DNA from: Hydractinia symbiolongicarpus
Lineage: Eukaryota; Cnidaria; Hydrozoa; Anthoathecata; Hydractiniidae
NCBI RefSeq assembly: GCF_029227915.1
Contig: NC_079885.1
Location: 15,139,001-15,203,000, forward strand
Reading direction: 5' to 3'
Length of the DNA stretch: 64,000 nt
The notes beneath the pieces are model-generated. The model saw only the letters and a program-made list of their open reading frames with translations, was not told the DNA's origin and did no database searches. Positions 1-11,580 of this stretch are shown in pieces. Within the stretch, counting starts at the first letter, position 1; each line of letters begins with the position of its first letter. A program made the translations under genes and the position numbers.

Positions 1-89
1 GATGATCCAGTCAAGAAATATGACCTTTAAAGTTTAAACCATTTTCGATGTAATGTGCTAATAAATCGTAGATATCTGCCCGTTTGTTT

Positions 90-208
90 GTCTACGACCA
101 TACCACGATGAACACACCTGTTCTCGTCCGATCACGGAAGTTAAGCATCGTCGGGTCGGGATAGTACTTGGATGGGGCATCGCCTGGGATCTCCCGGTGT
201 CGTAGGCT
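90..208 (+). rRNA. 5S: 5S rRNA gene copy 1 (class A)
   Basis: 5S rRNA is the small RNA of the large ribosomal subunit, made by polymerase III from an internal promoter. Ends were set by helix I, where GUCUACGAC pairs with GUCGUAGGC and leaves one 3' U, giving 119 nt. This copy carries C67T, G89C, C91T and A101T. C67T only turns a helix V pair into U-G, but G89C and C91T lie in box C. The following T5 run is CTATTTC, so normal termination is lost. It pairs with copy 2 in a class A/consensus dimer. It could be a weakly expressed variant or a pseudogene. Confidence 0.92.
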
Positions 209-658
209 AATGACTATTTCACGTTACATTATTTATCATTACGACTGTGACGTATCTTTTTTACGCAATAGCCGCTGAGTAAATCAAGTAAGGGACGTGA
301 TTAGAAGTTGCTTTCCCTTCAAAACGGCTACAATCTTGCTGCAATAAATGCGCCACGTCGCAAATAAATGGATTACGAGCGTCAGACAAAGAAAATGGCG
401 ATGTAGTTAATTTGCTAAATAACTTTGTCATATGAAAATTAAGTCTGAAAGTACCCTAGATTGCCTTCGTTGGAACTTTTTACCGGAAATCTTAAAGCGC
501 ATTGTTGTCGTAATTAATGGATAGCGCTTGAAATGGGCTTTCAAATGCACTTAAAAACGACCTATTTCGGATGATCCAGTCAAGAAATATGACCTTTAAA
601 GTTTAAACCATTTTCGATGTAATGTGCTATCAAATCTTAGATATCTGTCCGTTTGTTT

Positions 659-777
659 GTCTACGACCATACCACGATGAACACACCTGTTCTCGTCCGA
701 TCACGGAAGTTAAGCATCGTCGGGCCGGGATAGTACTTGGATGGGGGACCGCCTGGGAACTCCCGGTGTCGTAGGCT
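659..777 (+). rRNA. 5S: 5S rRNA gene copy 2 (consensus)
   Basis: Exact majority sequence: all helices pair, box A and box C are intact, and a T5 terminator follows at 784-788. The upstream element is TCAAAT instead of ATAAAT. This is a good candidate for an active gene, subject to that promoter difference. Confidence 0.97.
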
Positions 778-1226
778 ATTGACTTTTTCACGTTACATTA
801 ATTATCATTACGACTGTGACATATCTTTTTTACGCAATAGCCCCTGAGTAAATCAAGTAAGGGACGTGATTAGAAGTTTCTTTCCATTCAAAACGGCTAC
901 AATCTTGCTGCAATAAATGCGCCACGTCGCAAATGAATGGATTACGAGCGTCAGACAAAGAAAATGGCGATGTAGTTACTTTGCTAATTAACTTTGTCAT
1001 ATGAAAATTAAGTCTGGAAGTACCCTAGATTTCCTTCGTTGGAACTTTTACTGGAAATCTTAAAGCGCATGGTTGTCGTACCGAATTGATAGCGCTTAAA
1101 AAGAGCTTTCAAATGCACATAAACACGACCTATTTCGGATGATCCAGTCAAGAAATATGACCTTTAAAGTTTAAACCATTTTCGATGTAATGTGCTAATA
1201 AATCGTAGATATCTGCCCGTTTGTTT

Positions 1227-1345
1227 GTCTACGACCATACCACGATGAACACACCTGTTCTCGTCCGATCACGGAAGTTAAGCATCGTCGGGTCGGGATA
1301 GTACTTGGATGGGGCATCGCCTGGGATCTCCCGGTGTCGTAGGCT
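1227..1345 (+). rRNA. 5S: 5S rRNA gene copy 3 (class A)
   Basis: Same four changes (C67T, G89C, C91T, A101T) and same broken terminator as copy 1, from which it derives by duplication of the 1137-bp dimer. Confidence 0.92.
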
Positions 1346-1795
1346 AATGACTATTTCACGTTACATTATTTATCATTACGACTGTGACGTATCTTTTTTA
1401 CGCAATAGCCGCTGAGTAAATCAAGTAAGGGACGTGATTAGAAGTTGCTTTCCCTTCAAAACGGCTACAATCTTGCTGCAATAAATGCGCCACGTCGCAA
1501 ATAAATGGATTACGAGCGTCAGACAAAGAAAATGGCGATGTAGTTAATTTGCTAAATAACTTTGTCATATGAAAATTAAGTCTGAAAGTACCCTAGATTG
1601 CCTTCGTTGGAACTTTTTACCGGAAATCTTAAAGCGCATTGTTGTCGTAATTAATGGATAGCGCTTGAAATGGGCTTTCAAATGCACTTAAAAACGACCT
1701 ATTTCGGATGATCCAGTCAAGAAATATGACCTTTAAAGTTTAAACCATTTTCGATGTAATGTGCTATCAAATCTTAGATATCTGCCCGTTTGTTT

Positions 1796-1914
1796 GTCTA
1801 CGACCATACCACGATGAACACACCTGTTCTCGTCCGATCACGGAAGTTAAGCATCGTCGGGCCGGGATAGTACTTGGATGGGGGACCGCCTGGGAACTCC
1901 CGGTGTCGTAGGCT
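1796..1914 (+). rRNA. 5S: 5S rRNA gene copy 4 (consensus)
   Basis: Exact majority sequence with intact T5 terminator. The TCAAAT upstream element is shared with copy 2. Confidence 0.97.
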
Positions 1915-2363
1915 ATTGACTTTTTCACGTTACATTAATTATCATTACGACTGTGACATATCTTTTTTACGCAATAGCCCCTGAGTAAATCAAGTAAGGG
2001 ACGTGGTTAGAAGTTTCTTTCCATTCAAAACGGCTACAATCTTGCTGCAATAAATGCGCCACGTCGCAAATGAATGGATTACGAGCGTCAGACAAAGAAA
2101 ATGGCGATGTAGTTACTTTGCTAATTAACTTTGTCATATGAAAATTAAGTCTGGAAGTACCCTAGATTTCCTTCGTTGGAACTTTTACTGGAAATCTTAA
2201 AGCGCATGGTTGTCGTACCGAATTGATAGCGCTTAAAAAGAGCTTTCAAATGCACATAAACACGACCTATTTCGGATGATCCAGTCAAGAAATATGACCT
2301 TTAAAGTTTGAACCATTTTCGATGTAATGTGCTAATAAATCGTAGATATCTGCCCGTTTGTTT

Positions 2364-2482
2364 GTATACGACCATACCACGATGAACACACCTGTTCTCG
2401 TCCGATCACGCAAGTTAAGCATCGTCGGGCCGGGATAGTACTTGGATGGGGGACCGCCTGGGAACTCCCGGTGTCGTAGGCT
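2364..2482 (+). rRNA. 5S: 5S rRNA gene copy 5 (C3A, G48C)
   Basis: C3A breaks the C3-G116 pair of helix I and G48C breaks a helix III pair. Terminator intact. First member of the seven-unit block; relatives are copies 33 and 38. Confidence 0.94.
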
Positions 2483-2932
2483 ATTGACTTTTTCACGTTA
2501 CATTATTTATCATTACGACTGTGACGTATCTTTTTTACGCAATAGCCGCTGAGTAAATCAAGTAAGGGACGTTATTAGAAGTTTCTTTCCCTTCAAAACG
2601 GCTACGATCTGGCTGCAATAAATGCGCCACGTCGCAAATCAATGGATTACGAGCGTCAGACAAAGAAAATGGCGATGTAGTTACTTTGCTAATTAACTTT
2701 GTCATATGAAAATTAAGTCTGAAAGTACCGTAGATTTCCTTCGTTAGAACTTTTTATTGGAAATCTTAAAGCGCATGGTTGTCGTAATTAATGGATAGCG
2801 CTTGAAATGAGCTTTCAAATGCACATAAACACGACCTATTTCGGATGATCCAGTCAAGAAATATGACCTTCAAAGTTTGAACCATTTTCGATGTAATGTG
2901 CTAATAAATCGTAGATATCTGCCCGTTTGTTT

Positions 2933-3051
2933 GTATACGACCATACCACGATGAACACACCTGTTCTCGTCCGATCACGGAAGTTAAGCATCGTCGGGCC
3001 GGGATAGTACTTGGATGGGGGACCGCCTGGGAACTCCCGGTGTCGTAGGCT
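2933..3051 (+). rRNA. 5S: 5S rRNA gene copy 6 (C3A)
   Basis: Only C3A (GTATACGACC) separates it from consensus. Terminator intact. Relatives are copies 34, 39 and 40. Confidence 0.95.
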
Positions 3052-3501
3052 ATTGACTTTTTCACGTTACATTATTTATCATTACGACTGTGACGTATCT
3101 TTTTTACGCAATAGCCGCTGAGTAAATCAAGTAAGGGACGTTATTAGAAGTTTCTTTCCCTTCAAAACGGCTACGATCTGGCTGCAATAAATGCGCCACG
3201 TCGCAAATCAATGGATTACGAGCGTCAGACAAAGAAAATGGCGATGTAGTTACTTTGCTAATTAACTTTGTCATATGAAAATTAAGTCTGAAAGTACCCT
3301 AGATCGCCTTCGTTGGAACTTTTTATTGGAAATCTTAAAGCGCATGGTTGTCGTAATTAATGGATAGCGCTTGAAATGAGCTTTCAAATGCACATAAACA
3401 CGACCTATTTCGGATGATCCAGTCAACAAATATGACCTTTAAAGTTTAAACCATTTTCGATGTAATGTGCTATCAAATCGTAGATATCTGCCCGTTTGTT
3501 T

Positions 3502-3620
3502 GTCTACGACCATACCACGATAAACACACCTGTTCTCGTCCGATCACGGAAGTTAAGCATCGTCGGGCCGGGATAGTACTTGGATGGGGGACCGCCTGGG
3601 AACTCCCGGTGTCGTAGGCT
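3502..3620 (+). rRNA. 5S: 5S rRNA gene copy 7 (G21A)
   Basis: G21A replaces the G21-C57 pair at the end of helix II by A-C. Otherwise consensus, with intact T5 run. This unit is missing from the second version of the block and replaced in the third. Confidence 0.95.
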
Positions 3621-4069
3621 ATTGACTTTTTCACGTTACATTATTTATCATTACGACTGTGACATATCTTTTTTACGCAATAGCCGCTGAGTAAATCAAG
3701 TAAGGGACTTGATTAGAAGTTTCTTTCCATTCAAAACGGCTAAAATCTTGCTGCAATAAATGCGCCACGTCGCAAATGAATGGATTACGAGCGTCAGACA
3801 AAGAAAATGGCGATGTAGTTACTTTGCTAATTAACTTTGTCATATGAAAATTAAATCTGGAAGTACCCTAGATTTCCTTCGTTGGAACTTTTACCGGAAA
3901 TCTTAAAGCGCATGGTTGTCGTACCGAATTGATAGCGCTTAAAAAGAGCTTTCAAATGCACATAAACACGACCTATTTCGGATGATCCACTGAAGAAATA
4001 TGACCTTTAAAGTTTAAACCATTTTCGATGTAATGTTCTAATAAATCATAGATATCTGCCCGTTTGTTT

Positions 4070-4188
4070 GTCTACGACCATACCACGATGAACACACATG
4101 TTCTCGTCCGATCACGGAAGTTAAGTATCGTCGGGCCGGGATAGTACTTGGATGGGGGACCACCTGGGAACTCCCGGTGTCGTAGGCT
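4070..4188 (+). rRNA. 5S: 5S rRNA gene copy 8 (C29A, C57T, G93A)
   Basis: C29A breaks a helix III pair, C57T leaves a G-U pair in helix II, and G93A lies in box C. The terminator reads CTCTTTCAAG, without a run of four T. The T6 run further on remains. Relatives are copies 35 and 41. Confidence 0.92.
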
Positions 4189-4638
4189 ATTGACTCTTTC
4201 AAGTTACATTATTTATCATTACGACTGTGACGTATATTTTTTACGCAATAGCCGCTGAGTAAATCAAGTAAGGGACGTTATTAGAAGTTTCTTTCCCTTC
4301 AAAACGGCTACGATCTGGCTGCAATAAATGCGCCACGTCGCAAATCAATGGATTACGAGCGTCAGACAAAGAAAATGGCGATGTAGTTACTTTGCTAATT
4401 AACTTTGTCATATGAAAATTAAGTCTGCAAGTACCCTAGATTTCCTTCGTTGGAACTTTTTACCGGAAATCATAAAGCGCATTATTGTTGACAAGAATCG
4501 ATAGCGCTTAAAAAGAGCTTTCAAATGCACATAAACACGACCTATTTCGGATGATCCAGTCAAGAAATATGACCTTTAAAATTTGAACCATTTTCGATGT
4601 AATGTGCTAATAAATCGTAGATATCCACCCGTTTGTTT

Positions 4639-4757
4639 GTATACGACCATACCACGATGAACACACCTGTCCTCGTCCGATCATGGAAGTTAAGCATCGT
4701 CGGGCCGGGATAGTACTTGGATGGGGGACCGCCTGGGAACTCCCGGTGTCGTAGGCT
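4639..4757 (+). rRNA. 5S: 5S rRNA gene copy 9 (C3A, T33C, C46T)
   Basis: C3A weakens helix I and C46T leaves a G-U pair in helix III. T5 terminator intact. The upstream flank has ATATCCACCC instead of ATATCTGCCC. Relatives are copies 36 and 42. Confidence 0.94.
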
Positions 4758-5207
4758 ATTGACTTTTTCACGTTACATTATTTATCATTACGACTGTGAC
4801 GTATCTTTTTTACGCAATAGCCGCTGAGTAAATCAAGTAAGGGACGTTATTAGAAGTTTCTTTCCCTTCAAAACGGCTACGATCAGCCTGCAATAAATGC
4901 GCCACGTCGCAAATGAATGGATTACGAGCGTCAGACAAAGAAAATGGCGATGTAGTTACTTTGCTAATTAACTTTGTCATATGAAAATTAAGTCTGAAAA
5001 TACCCTAGATTGCTTTCGTTGGAACTTTTTACCGGAAATCTTAAAGCGCATTATTGTCGTAAAGAATCCATAGCGCTTAAAAAGAGCTTTCAAATGCACA
5101 TAAACACGAACAATTTCCAATCACCCTGTCAAGAATTATGATCTTTAAAGTTCGAACCATTTTCGATGTAATGTGCTAATAAATCGTAGATATCTACCCG
5201 TATGTTT

Positions 5208-5326
5208 GTCTACGACCATACCACGATGAACACACCTGTTCTCGTCCGATCACGGAAGTTAAGCATCGTCGGGCCGGGATAGTACTTGGATGGGGGACCG
5301 CCTGGGAACTCCCGGTGTCGTAGGCT
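5208..5326 (+). rRNA. 5S: 5S rRNA gene copy 10 (consensus)
   Basis: Exact majority gene in a diverged spacer context (AACAATTTCC, GTTCGAACC and TACCCGTATGTTT upstream). Terminator intact. Relatives are copies 37 and 43. Confidence 0.97.
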
Positions 5327-5776
5327 ATTGACTTTTTCACGTTACATTATTTATCATTACGACTGTGACGTATCTTATTTACGCAATAGCCGCTGAGTAA
5401 ATCAAGTAAGGGACTTGATTAGAAGTTTCTTTCCCTTCAAAATGGCTACGATCTGGCTGCAATAAATGCGCCACGATGCAAATGAATGAATTACGAGCGT
5501 CAGACAAAGAAAATGGCGATGTAGTCAATTTGCTAAATAATTTTGTCATATGAAAATTAAGTCTGAAAGTACCCTAGATTGCCTTCGTTGAAACTTTTTA
5601 CCGGAAATCTTAAAGCGCATTATTGTCGTAAAGAATCCATAGCGCTTAAAAAGAGCTTTCAAATGCACATAAACACGAACAATTTCCGATCACCCTGTCA
5701 AGAATTATGATCTTTAAAGTTTGAACCATTTTCGATGTAATGTGCTAATAAATCGTAGATATCTACCCGAATGTTT

Positions 5777-5895
5777 GTCTACGACCATACCACGATGAAC
5801 ACACATGTTCTCGTCCGATCACGGAAGTTAAGCATCGTCGGGCCGGGATAGTACTTGGATGGGGGACCGCCTGGGAACTCCCGGTGTCGTAGGCT
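5777..5895 (+). rRNA. 5S: 5S rRNA gene copy 11 (C29A)
   Basis: Only C29A, which breaks one helix III pair. The upstream flank reads TACCCGAATGTTT. Terminator intact. Relative is copy 44. Confidence 0.95.
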
Positions 5896-6092
5896 ATTGA
5901 CTTTTTCACGTTACATTATTTATCACTACGACTGTGACGTATCTTTTTTAGGCAATAGCCGCTGAGTAAATCAAGCAAGGGACGTGATTAGAAGTTTCTT
6001 TCCCTTCAAAACGGCTACGATCTGGCAGCAATAAATGCGCCACGTCGCAAATGAATGGATTACGAGCGTCAGACAAAGAAAATGGCGATGTA

Positions 6093-6110
6093 GTTAATTT
6101 GCTAATTAAC
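6093..6110. repeat. Spacer inverted repeat, 7-bp stem, 4-nt loop
   Basis: GTTAATT TGCT AATTAAC is a perfect hairpin or cruciform candidate, present at this spacer position in many units. Others carry one of two single changes (GTTACTT in one arm, or AAATAAC in the other), each breaking one pair. I have no evidence of function. Confidence 0.6.
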
Positions 6111-6344
6111 TTTGTCATATGAAAATTAAGTCTGAAAGTACCCTAGATTTCCTTCGTTGGAACTTTTACCGGAAATCTTAAAGCGCATGGTTGTCGTACC
6201 GAATGGATAGCGCTTAAAAAGAGCTTTCAAATGCACATAAACACGACCTATTTCGGATGATCCAGTCAACAAATATGACCTTTAAAGTTTGAACCATTAT
6301 CGATGTAATGTGCTAATAAATCGTAGATATCTGCCCGTTTGTTT

Positions 6345-6462
6345 GTCTACGACCATACCACGATGAACACACCTGTTCTCGTCCGATCACGGAAGTTAAG
6401 CATCGTCGGGCCGGGATAGTACTTGGATGGGGACCGCCTGGGAACTCCCGGTGTCGTAGGCT
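6345..6462 (+). rRNA. 5S: 5S rRNA gene copy 12 (118 nt, one G lost)
   Basis: One G is missing from the G85-G89 run of box C (GATGGGGACC). The rest is consensus and the T5 run is intact. Shared with copies 14 and 16. Confidence 0.94.
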
Positions 6463-6912
6463 ATTGACTTTTTCACGTTACATTAATTATCATTACGACT
6501 GTGACATATCTTTTTTACGCAATAGCCCCTGAGTAAATCAAGTGAGGGACGTGATTAGAAGTTTCTTTCCATTCAAAACGGCTACAATCTTGCTGCAATA
6601 AATGCGCCCCGTCGCAAATGAATGGATTACGAGCGTCAGACAAAGAAAATGGCGATGTAGTTAATTTGCTAATTAACTTTGTTATATGAAAATTAAGTCT
6701 GAAAGTACCGTAGATTGCCTTCGTTGGAACTTTTTATTGGAAATCTTAAAGCGCATGGTTGTCGTAATTAATGGATAGCACTTGAAATGAGCTTTCAAAC
6801 GCACATAAACACGACCTATTTCGGATGATCCAGTCAAGAAATATGACCTTTAAAGTTTAAACCATTTTCGATGTAATGTGCTAATAAATCGTAGATATCT
6901 GCCCGTTTGTTT

Positions 6913-7031
6913 GTCTACGACCATACCACGATGAACACACCTGTTCTCGTCCGATCACGGAAGTTAAGCATCGTCGGGTCGGGATAGTACTTGGATGGGG
7001 CATCGCCTGGGATCTTCCGGTGTCGTAGGCT
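6913..7031 (+). rRNA. 5S: 5S rRNA gene copy 13 (class A, C104T)
   Basis: Class A changes (C67T, G89C, C91T, A101T) plus C104T, which leaves a G-U pair in helix V. The terminator region is uniquely changed to TTGAAAATTTCAC, with no run of four T. This is a single class A unit away from the two dimer clusters. Confidence 0.91.
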
Positions 7032-7481
7032 ATTGAAAATTTCACGTTACATTATTTATCATTACGACTGTGACGTATCTTTTTTACGCAATAGCCGCTG
7101 AGTAAATCAAGTAAGGGACGTGACTAGAAGTTGCTTTCCCTTCAAAACGGCTACAATCTTGCTGCAATAAATGCGCCACGTCGCAAATAAATGGATTACG
7201 AGCGTCAGACAAAGAAAATGGCGATGTAGTTAATTTGCTAAATAACTTTGTCATATGAAAATTAAGTCTGAAAGTACCCTAGATTGCCTTCGTTGGAACT
7301 TTTTACCGGAAATCTTAAAGCGCATGGTTGTCGTAATTAATGGATAGCGCTTGAAATGGGCTTTCAAATGCACATAAAAACGACCTATTTCGGATGATCC
7401 AGTCAAGAAATATGACCTTTAAAGATTAAACCATTTTCGATGTAATGTGCTATCAAATCTTAGATATCTGCCCGTTTGTTT

Positions 7482-7599
7482 GTCTACGACCATACCACGA
7501 TGAACACACCTGTTCTCGTCCGATCACGGAAGTTAAGCATCGTCGGGCCGGGATAGTACTTGGATGGGGACCGCCTGGGAACTCCCGGTGTCGTAGGCT
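7482..7599 (+). rRNA. 5S: 5S rRNA gene copy 14 (118 nt, one G lost)
   Basis: Same G-run deletion as copy 12. Upstream element TCAAAT. T5 terminator intact. Confidence 0.94.
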
Positions 7600-8048
7600 A
7601 TTGACTTTTTCACGTTACATTAATTATCATTACGACTGTGACATATCTTTTTTACGCAATAGCCCATGAGTAAATCAAGTGAGGGACGTGATTAGAAGTT
7701 TCTTTCCATTCAAAACGGCTACAATCTTGCTGCAATAAATGCGCCCCGTCGCAAATGAATGGATTACGAGCGTCAGACAAAGAAAATGGCGATGTAGTTA
7801 CTTTGCTAATTAACTTTGTCATATGAAAATTAAGTCTGGAAGTACCCTAGATTTCCTTCGTTGGAACTTTTACTGGAAATCTTAAAGCGCATGGTTGTCG
7901 TACCGAATTGATAGCTCTTAAAAAGAACTTTCAAATGCACATAAACACGACCTATTTCGGATGATCCAGTGAAGAAATATGACCTTTAAAGTTTGAACCA
8001 TTTTCGATGTAATGTGCTAATAAATCGTAGATATCTGCCCGTTTGTTT

Positions 8049-8167
8049 GTCTACGACCATACCACGATGAACACACCTGTTCTCGTCCGATCACGGAAGT
8101 TAAGCATCGTCGCGCCGGGATAGTACTTGGATGGGGGACCGCCTGGGAACTTCCGGTGTCGTAGGCT
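8049..8167 (+). rRNA. 5S: 5S rRNA gene copy 15 (G65C, C104T)
   Basis: G65C breaks the C14-G65 pair of helix II. C104T leaves a G-U pair in helix V. T5 terminator intact. Relatives are copies 17, 20 and 32. Confidence 0.94.
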
Positions 8168-8617
8168 ATTGACTTTTTCACGTTACATTATTTATCACTA
8201 CGACTGTGACGTATCTTTTTTAGGCAATAGCCGCTGAGTAAATCTAGTAAAGGACGTGATTAGAAGTTTCTTTCCCTTCAAAACGGCTACGATCTGGCAG
8301 CAATAAATGCGCCACGTCGCAAATGAATGGATTACGAGCGTCAGACAAAGAAAATGGCGATGTAGTTAATTTGCTAATTAACTTTGTCATATAAAAATTA
8401 AGTCTGAAAGTACCCTAGATTGCCTTCGTTGGAACTTTTTACCGGAAATCTTAAAGCGCATGGTTGTCGTAATTAATGGATAGCGCTTGAAATGGGCTTT
8501 CAAATGCACATAAAAACGACCTATTTCGGATGATCCAGTCAAGAAATATGACCTTTAAAGATTAAAACATTTTCGATGTAATGTGCTGTCAAATCTTAGA
8601 TATCTGCCCGTTTGTTT

Positions 8618-8735
8618 GTCTACGACCATACCACGATGAACACACCTGTTCTCGTCCGATCACGGAAGTTAAGCATCGTCGGGCCGGGATAGTACTTGGA
8701 TGGGGACCGCCTGGGAACTCCCGGTGTCGTAGGCT
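8618..8735 (+). rRNA. 5S: 5S rRNA gene copy 16 (118 nt, one G lost)
   Basis: Duplicate of copy 14 in the 1136-bp dimer, with the same shortened box C G-run. Upstream GTCAAATC. T5 intact. Confidence 0.94.
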
Positions 8736-9184
8736 ATTGACTTTTTCACGTTACATTAATTATCATTACGACTGTGACATATCTTTTTTACGCAATAGCC
8801 CCTGAGTAAATCAAGTGAGGGACGTGATTAGAAGTTTTTTTCCATTCAAAACGGCTACAATCTTGCTGCAATAAATGCGCCCCGTCGCAAATGAATGGAT
8901 TACGAGCGTCAGACAAAGAAAATGGCGATGTAGTTACTTTGCTAATTAACTTTGTCATATGAAAATTAAGTCTGGAAGTACCCTAGATTTCCTTCGTTGG
9001 AACTTTTACTGGAAATCTTAAAGCGCATGGTTGTCGTACCGAATTGATAGCTCTTAAAAAGAACTTTCAAATGCACATAAACACGACCTATTTCGGATGA
9101 TCCAGTGAAGAAATATGACCTTTAAAGTTTGAACCATTTTCGATGTAATGTGCTAATAAATCGTAGATATCTGCCCGTTTGTTT

Positions 9185-9303
9185 GTCTACGACCATACCA
9201 CGATGAACACACCTGTTCTCGTCCGATCACGGAAGTTAAGCATCGTCGCGCCGGGATAGTACTTGGATGGGGGACCGCCTGGGAACTTCCGGTGTCGTAG
9301 GCT
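9185..9303 (+). rRNA. 5S: 5S rRNA gene copy 17 (G65C, C104T)
   Basis: Same changes as copy 15. It belongs both to the preceding dimer and to the trimer that follows, so it marks where two duplications overlap. Confidence 0.94.
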
Positions 9304-9753
9304 ATTGACTTTTTCACGTTACATTATTTATCACTACGACTGTGACGTATCTTTTTTAGGCAATAGCCGCTGAGTAAATCTAGTAAAGGACGTGATTAGA
9401 AGTTTCTTTCCCTTCAAAACGGCTACGATCTGGCAGCAATAAATGCGCCACGTCGCAAATGAATGGATTACGAGCGTCAGACAAAGAAAATGGCGATGTA
9501 GTTAATTTGCTAATTAACTTTGTCATATAAAAATTAAGTCTGAAAGTACCCTAGATTGCCTTCGTTGGAACTTTTTACCGGAAATCTTAAAGCGCATGGT
9601 TGTCGTAATTAATGGATAGCGCTTGAAATGAGCTTTCAAATGCACATAAACACGACCTATTTCGGATGATCCAGTCAAGAAATATGACCTTTTAAGTTTA
9701 AACCATTTTCGATGTATTGTGCTAATAAATCGTAGATATCTGCCCGTTTGTTT

Positions 9754-9873
9754 GTCTACGACCATACCACGATGAACACACCTGTTCTCGTCCGACCACG
9801 GAAGTTAAGCATCGTCGAGGCCGGGATAGTACTTGGATGGGGGGCCGCCTGGGAACTCCCGGTGTCGTAGGCT
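9754..9873 (+). rRNA. 5S: 5S rRNA gene copy 18 (120 nt, inserted A)
   Basis: An A is inserted between G64 and G65 (GTCGAGGCCGGG), with T43C and A90G. The insertion sits at the helix II/loop A border next to box A. T5 intact. Duplicate is copy 21. Confidence 0.93.
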
Positions 9874-10323
9874 ATTGACTTTTTCACGTTACATTATTTA
9901 TCATTACGACTGTGACGTATCTTTTTTACGCAATAGCCGCTGCGTAAATCAAGTAAGGGACGTTATTAGAAGTTTCTTTCCCTTCAAAACGGCTACGATC
10001 TGGCTGCAATAAATGCGCCACGTCGCAAATCAATGGATTACGAGCGTCAGACAAAGAAAATGGCGATGTAGTTAATTTGCTAAATAACTTTGTCATATGA
10101 AAATTAAGTCTGCAAGTACCCTAGATTGCCTTCGTTGGAACTTTTTACCGGAAATCATAAAGCGCATTATTGTTGACAAGAATCGATAGCGCTTAAAAAG
10201 AGCTTTCAAATGCACATAAACACGACCTATTTCGGATGATCCAGTCAAGAAATATGACCTTTAAAGTTTGAACCATTTTCGATGTAATGTGCTAATAAAT
10301 CGTAGATATCTGCCTGTTTGTTT

Positions 10324-10442
10324 GTCTACTACCATACCACGATGAACACACCTGTTCTCGTCCGATCACGGAAGTTAAGCATCGTCGGGCCGGGATAGTA
10401 CTTGGATGGGGGACCGCCTGGGAACTCCCGGTGTCGTAGGCT
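10324..10442 (+). rRNA. 5S: 5S rRNA gene copy 19 (G7T)
   Basis: Only G7T, which opens the G7-C112 pair of helix I. The same change marks most class B genes far downstream, but none of the other class B changes is present. T5 intact. Confidence 0.94.
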
Positions 10443-10891
10443 ATTGACTTTTTCACGTTACATTATTTATCATTACGACTGTGACATATCTTTTTTACGC
10501 AATAGCCGCTGAGTAAATCAAGTAAAGGACGTGATTAGAAGTTTCTTTCCATTCAAAACGGCTACGATCTGGCAGCAATAAATGCGCCACGTCGCAAATG
10601 AATGGATTACGAGCGTCAGACAAAGAAAATGGCGATGTAGTTACTTTGCTAATTAACTTTGTCATATAAAAATTAAGTCTGCAAGTACCCTAGATTTCCT
10701 TCGTTGGAACTTTTACCGGAAATCTTAAAGCGCATGGTTGTCGTACCGAATCGATAGCGCTTAAAAAGAGCTTTCAAATGCACATAAACACGACCTATTT
10801 CGGATGATCCAGTCAAGAAATATGACCTTTAAAGTTTGAACCATTTTCGATGTAATGTGCTAATAAATCGTAGATATCTGCCCGTTTGTTT

Positions 10892-11010
10892 GTCTACGAC
10901 CATACCACGATGAACACACCTGTTCTCGTCCGATCACGGAAGTTAAGCATCGTCGCGCCGGGATAGTACTTGGATGGGGGACCGCCTGGGAACTTCCGGT
11001 GTCGTAGGCT
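10892..11010 (+). rRNA. 5S: 5S rRNA gene copy 20 (G65C, C104T)
   Basis: Trimer duplicate of copy 17, offset 1707 bp. T5 terminator intact. Confidence 0.94.
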
Positions 11011-11460
11011 ATTGACTTTTTCACGTTACATTATTTATCACTACGACTGTGACGTATCTTTTTTAGGCAATAGCCGCTGAGTAAATCTAGTAAGGGACGT
11101 GATTAGAAGTTTCTTTCCCTTCAAAACGGCTACGATCTGGCAGCAATAAATGCGCCACGTCGCAAATGAATGGATTACGAGCGTCAGACAAAGAAAATGG
11201 CGATGTAGTTAATTTGCTAATTAACTTTGTCATATAAAAATTAAGTCTGAAAGTACCCTAGATTGCCTTCGTTGGAACTTTTTACCGGAAATCTTAAAGC
11301 GCATGGTTGTCGTAATTAATGGATAGCGCTTGAAATGAGCTTTCAAATGCACATAAACACGACCTATTTCGGATGATCCAGTCAAGAAATATGACCTTTA
11401 AAGTTTAAACCATTTTCGATGTATTGTGCTAATAAATCGTAGATATCTGCCCGTTTGTTT

Positions 11461-11580
11461 GTCTACGACCATACCACGATGAACACACCTGTTCTCGTCC
11501 GACCACGGAAGTTAAGCATCGTCGAGGCCGGGATAGTACTTGGATGGGGGGCCGCCTGGGAACTCCCGGTGTCGTAGGCT
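11461..11580 (+). rRNA. 5S: 5S rRNA gene copy 21 (120 nt, inserted A)
   Basis: Trimer duplicate of copy 18, with the same inserted A, T43C and A90G. Confidence 0.93.

Larger units (their letters stand above)
1..2274 (+). repeat. Higher-order dimer: class A + consensus, two copies of 1137 bp
   Basis: Units 1-2 (1-1137) are repeated as units 3-4 (1138-2274) with only a couple of differences seen (for example TCTGTCC against TCTGCCC upstream of copy 2, and ACGTGATT against ACGTGGTT after it). The same dimer occurs again at 15349-17622. Phase is arbitrary and was chosen to start at GATGATCCAG. Confidence 0.93.
2364..6344 (+). repeat. Seven-unit block, first version (copies 5-11)
   Basis: The order of gene variants is C3A/G48C, C3A, G21A, C29A/C57T/G93A, C3A/T33C/C46T, consensus, C29A. 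The same order recurs at 18281-21124 (first five marker units, without the G21A unit) and at 21125-24700 (seven units, with a C3A unit in place of G21A). The spacers carry matching private variants, such as the AACAATTTCC spacer before copies 10, 11, 37, 43 and 44. Confidence 0.9.
7482..9753 (+). repeat. Higher-order dimer (copies 14-15 and 16-17), period 1136 bp
   Basis: A 118-nt gene with one G deleted alternates with a G65C/C104T gene, twice in succession. The spacers match in detail, including AGCTCTTAAAAAGAAC after copies 14 and 16. Confidence 0.9.

Noticed and set aside
5150-5158. GTTCGAACC upstream of copies 10, 37 and 43, resembling a tRNA-type B box
   Set aside because: It is a short palindrome differing by one or two bases from GTTTGAACC or GTTTAAACC in other units. 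There is no matching A box or cloverleaf around it.
6500-6560. Possible spliced-leader RNA in the spacer (CAAGTAAGGG resembles a splice donor), since such genes share 5S repeats in some animals
   Set aside because: No convincing Sm site, stem-loop set or conserved leader follows, and the donor-like bases vary between units (CAAGCAAGGG, CAAGAAAGAG). A covariance search for SL RNAs would settle it.
7445-7669. Open frames of 64-74 codons on the plus strand across the gene (also 8581, 17706, 41032)
   Set aside because: They read through the 5S rRNA gene itself and depend on chance loss of a stop in single units. The 118-nt genes merely shift the frame.
9523-9765. Recurring 80-codon open frame on the minus strand (also near 28859, 33980, 37963, 40238, 44790, 46496, 47634, 50470)
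   Set aside because: It is the complement of the 5S spacer plus the first bases of the gene, repeated because the unit is repeated. It is broken by stops in most units and shows no protein domain or coding pattern.
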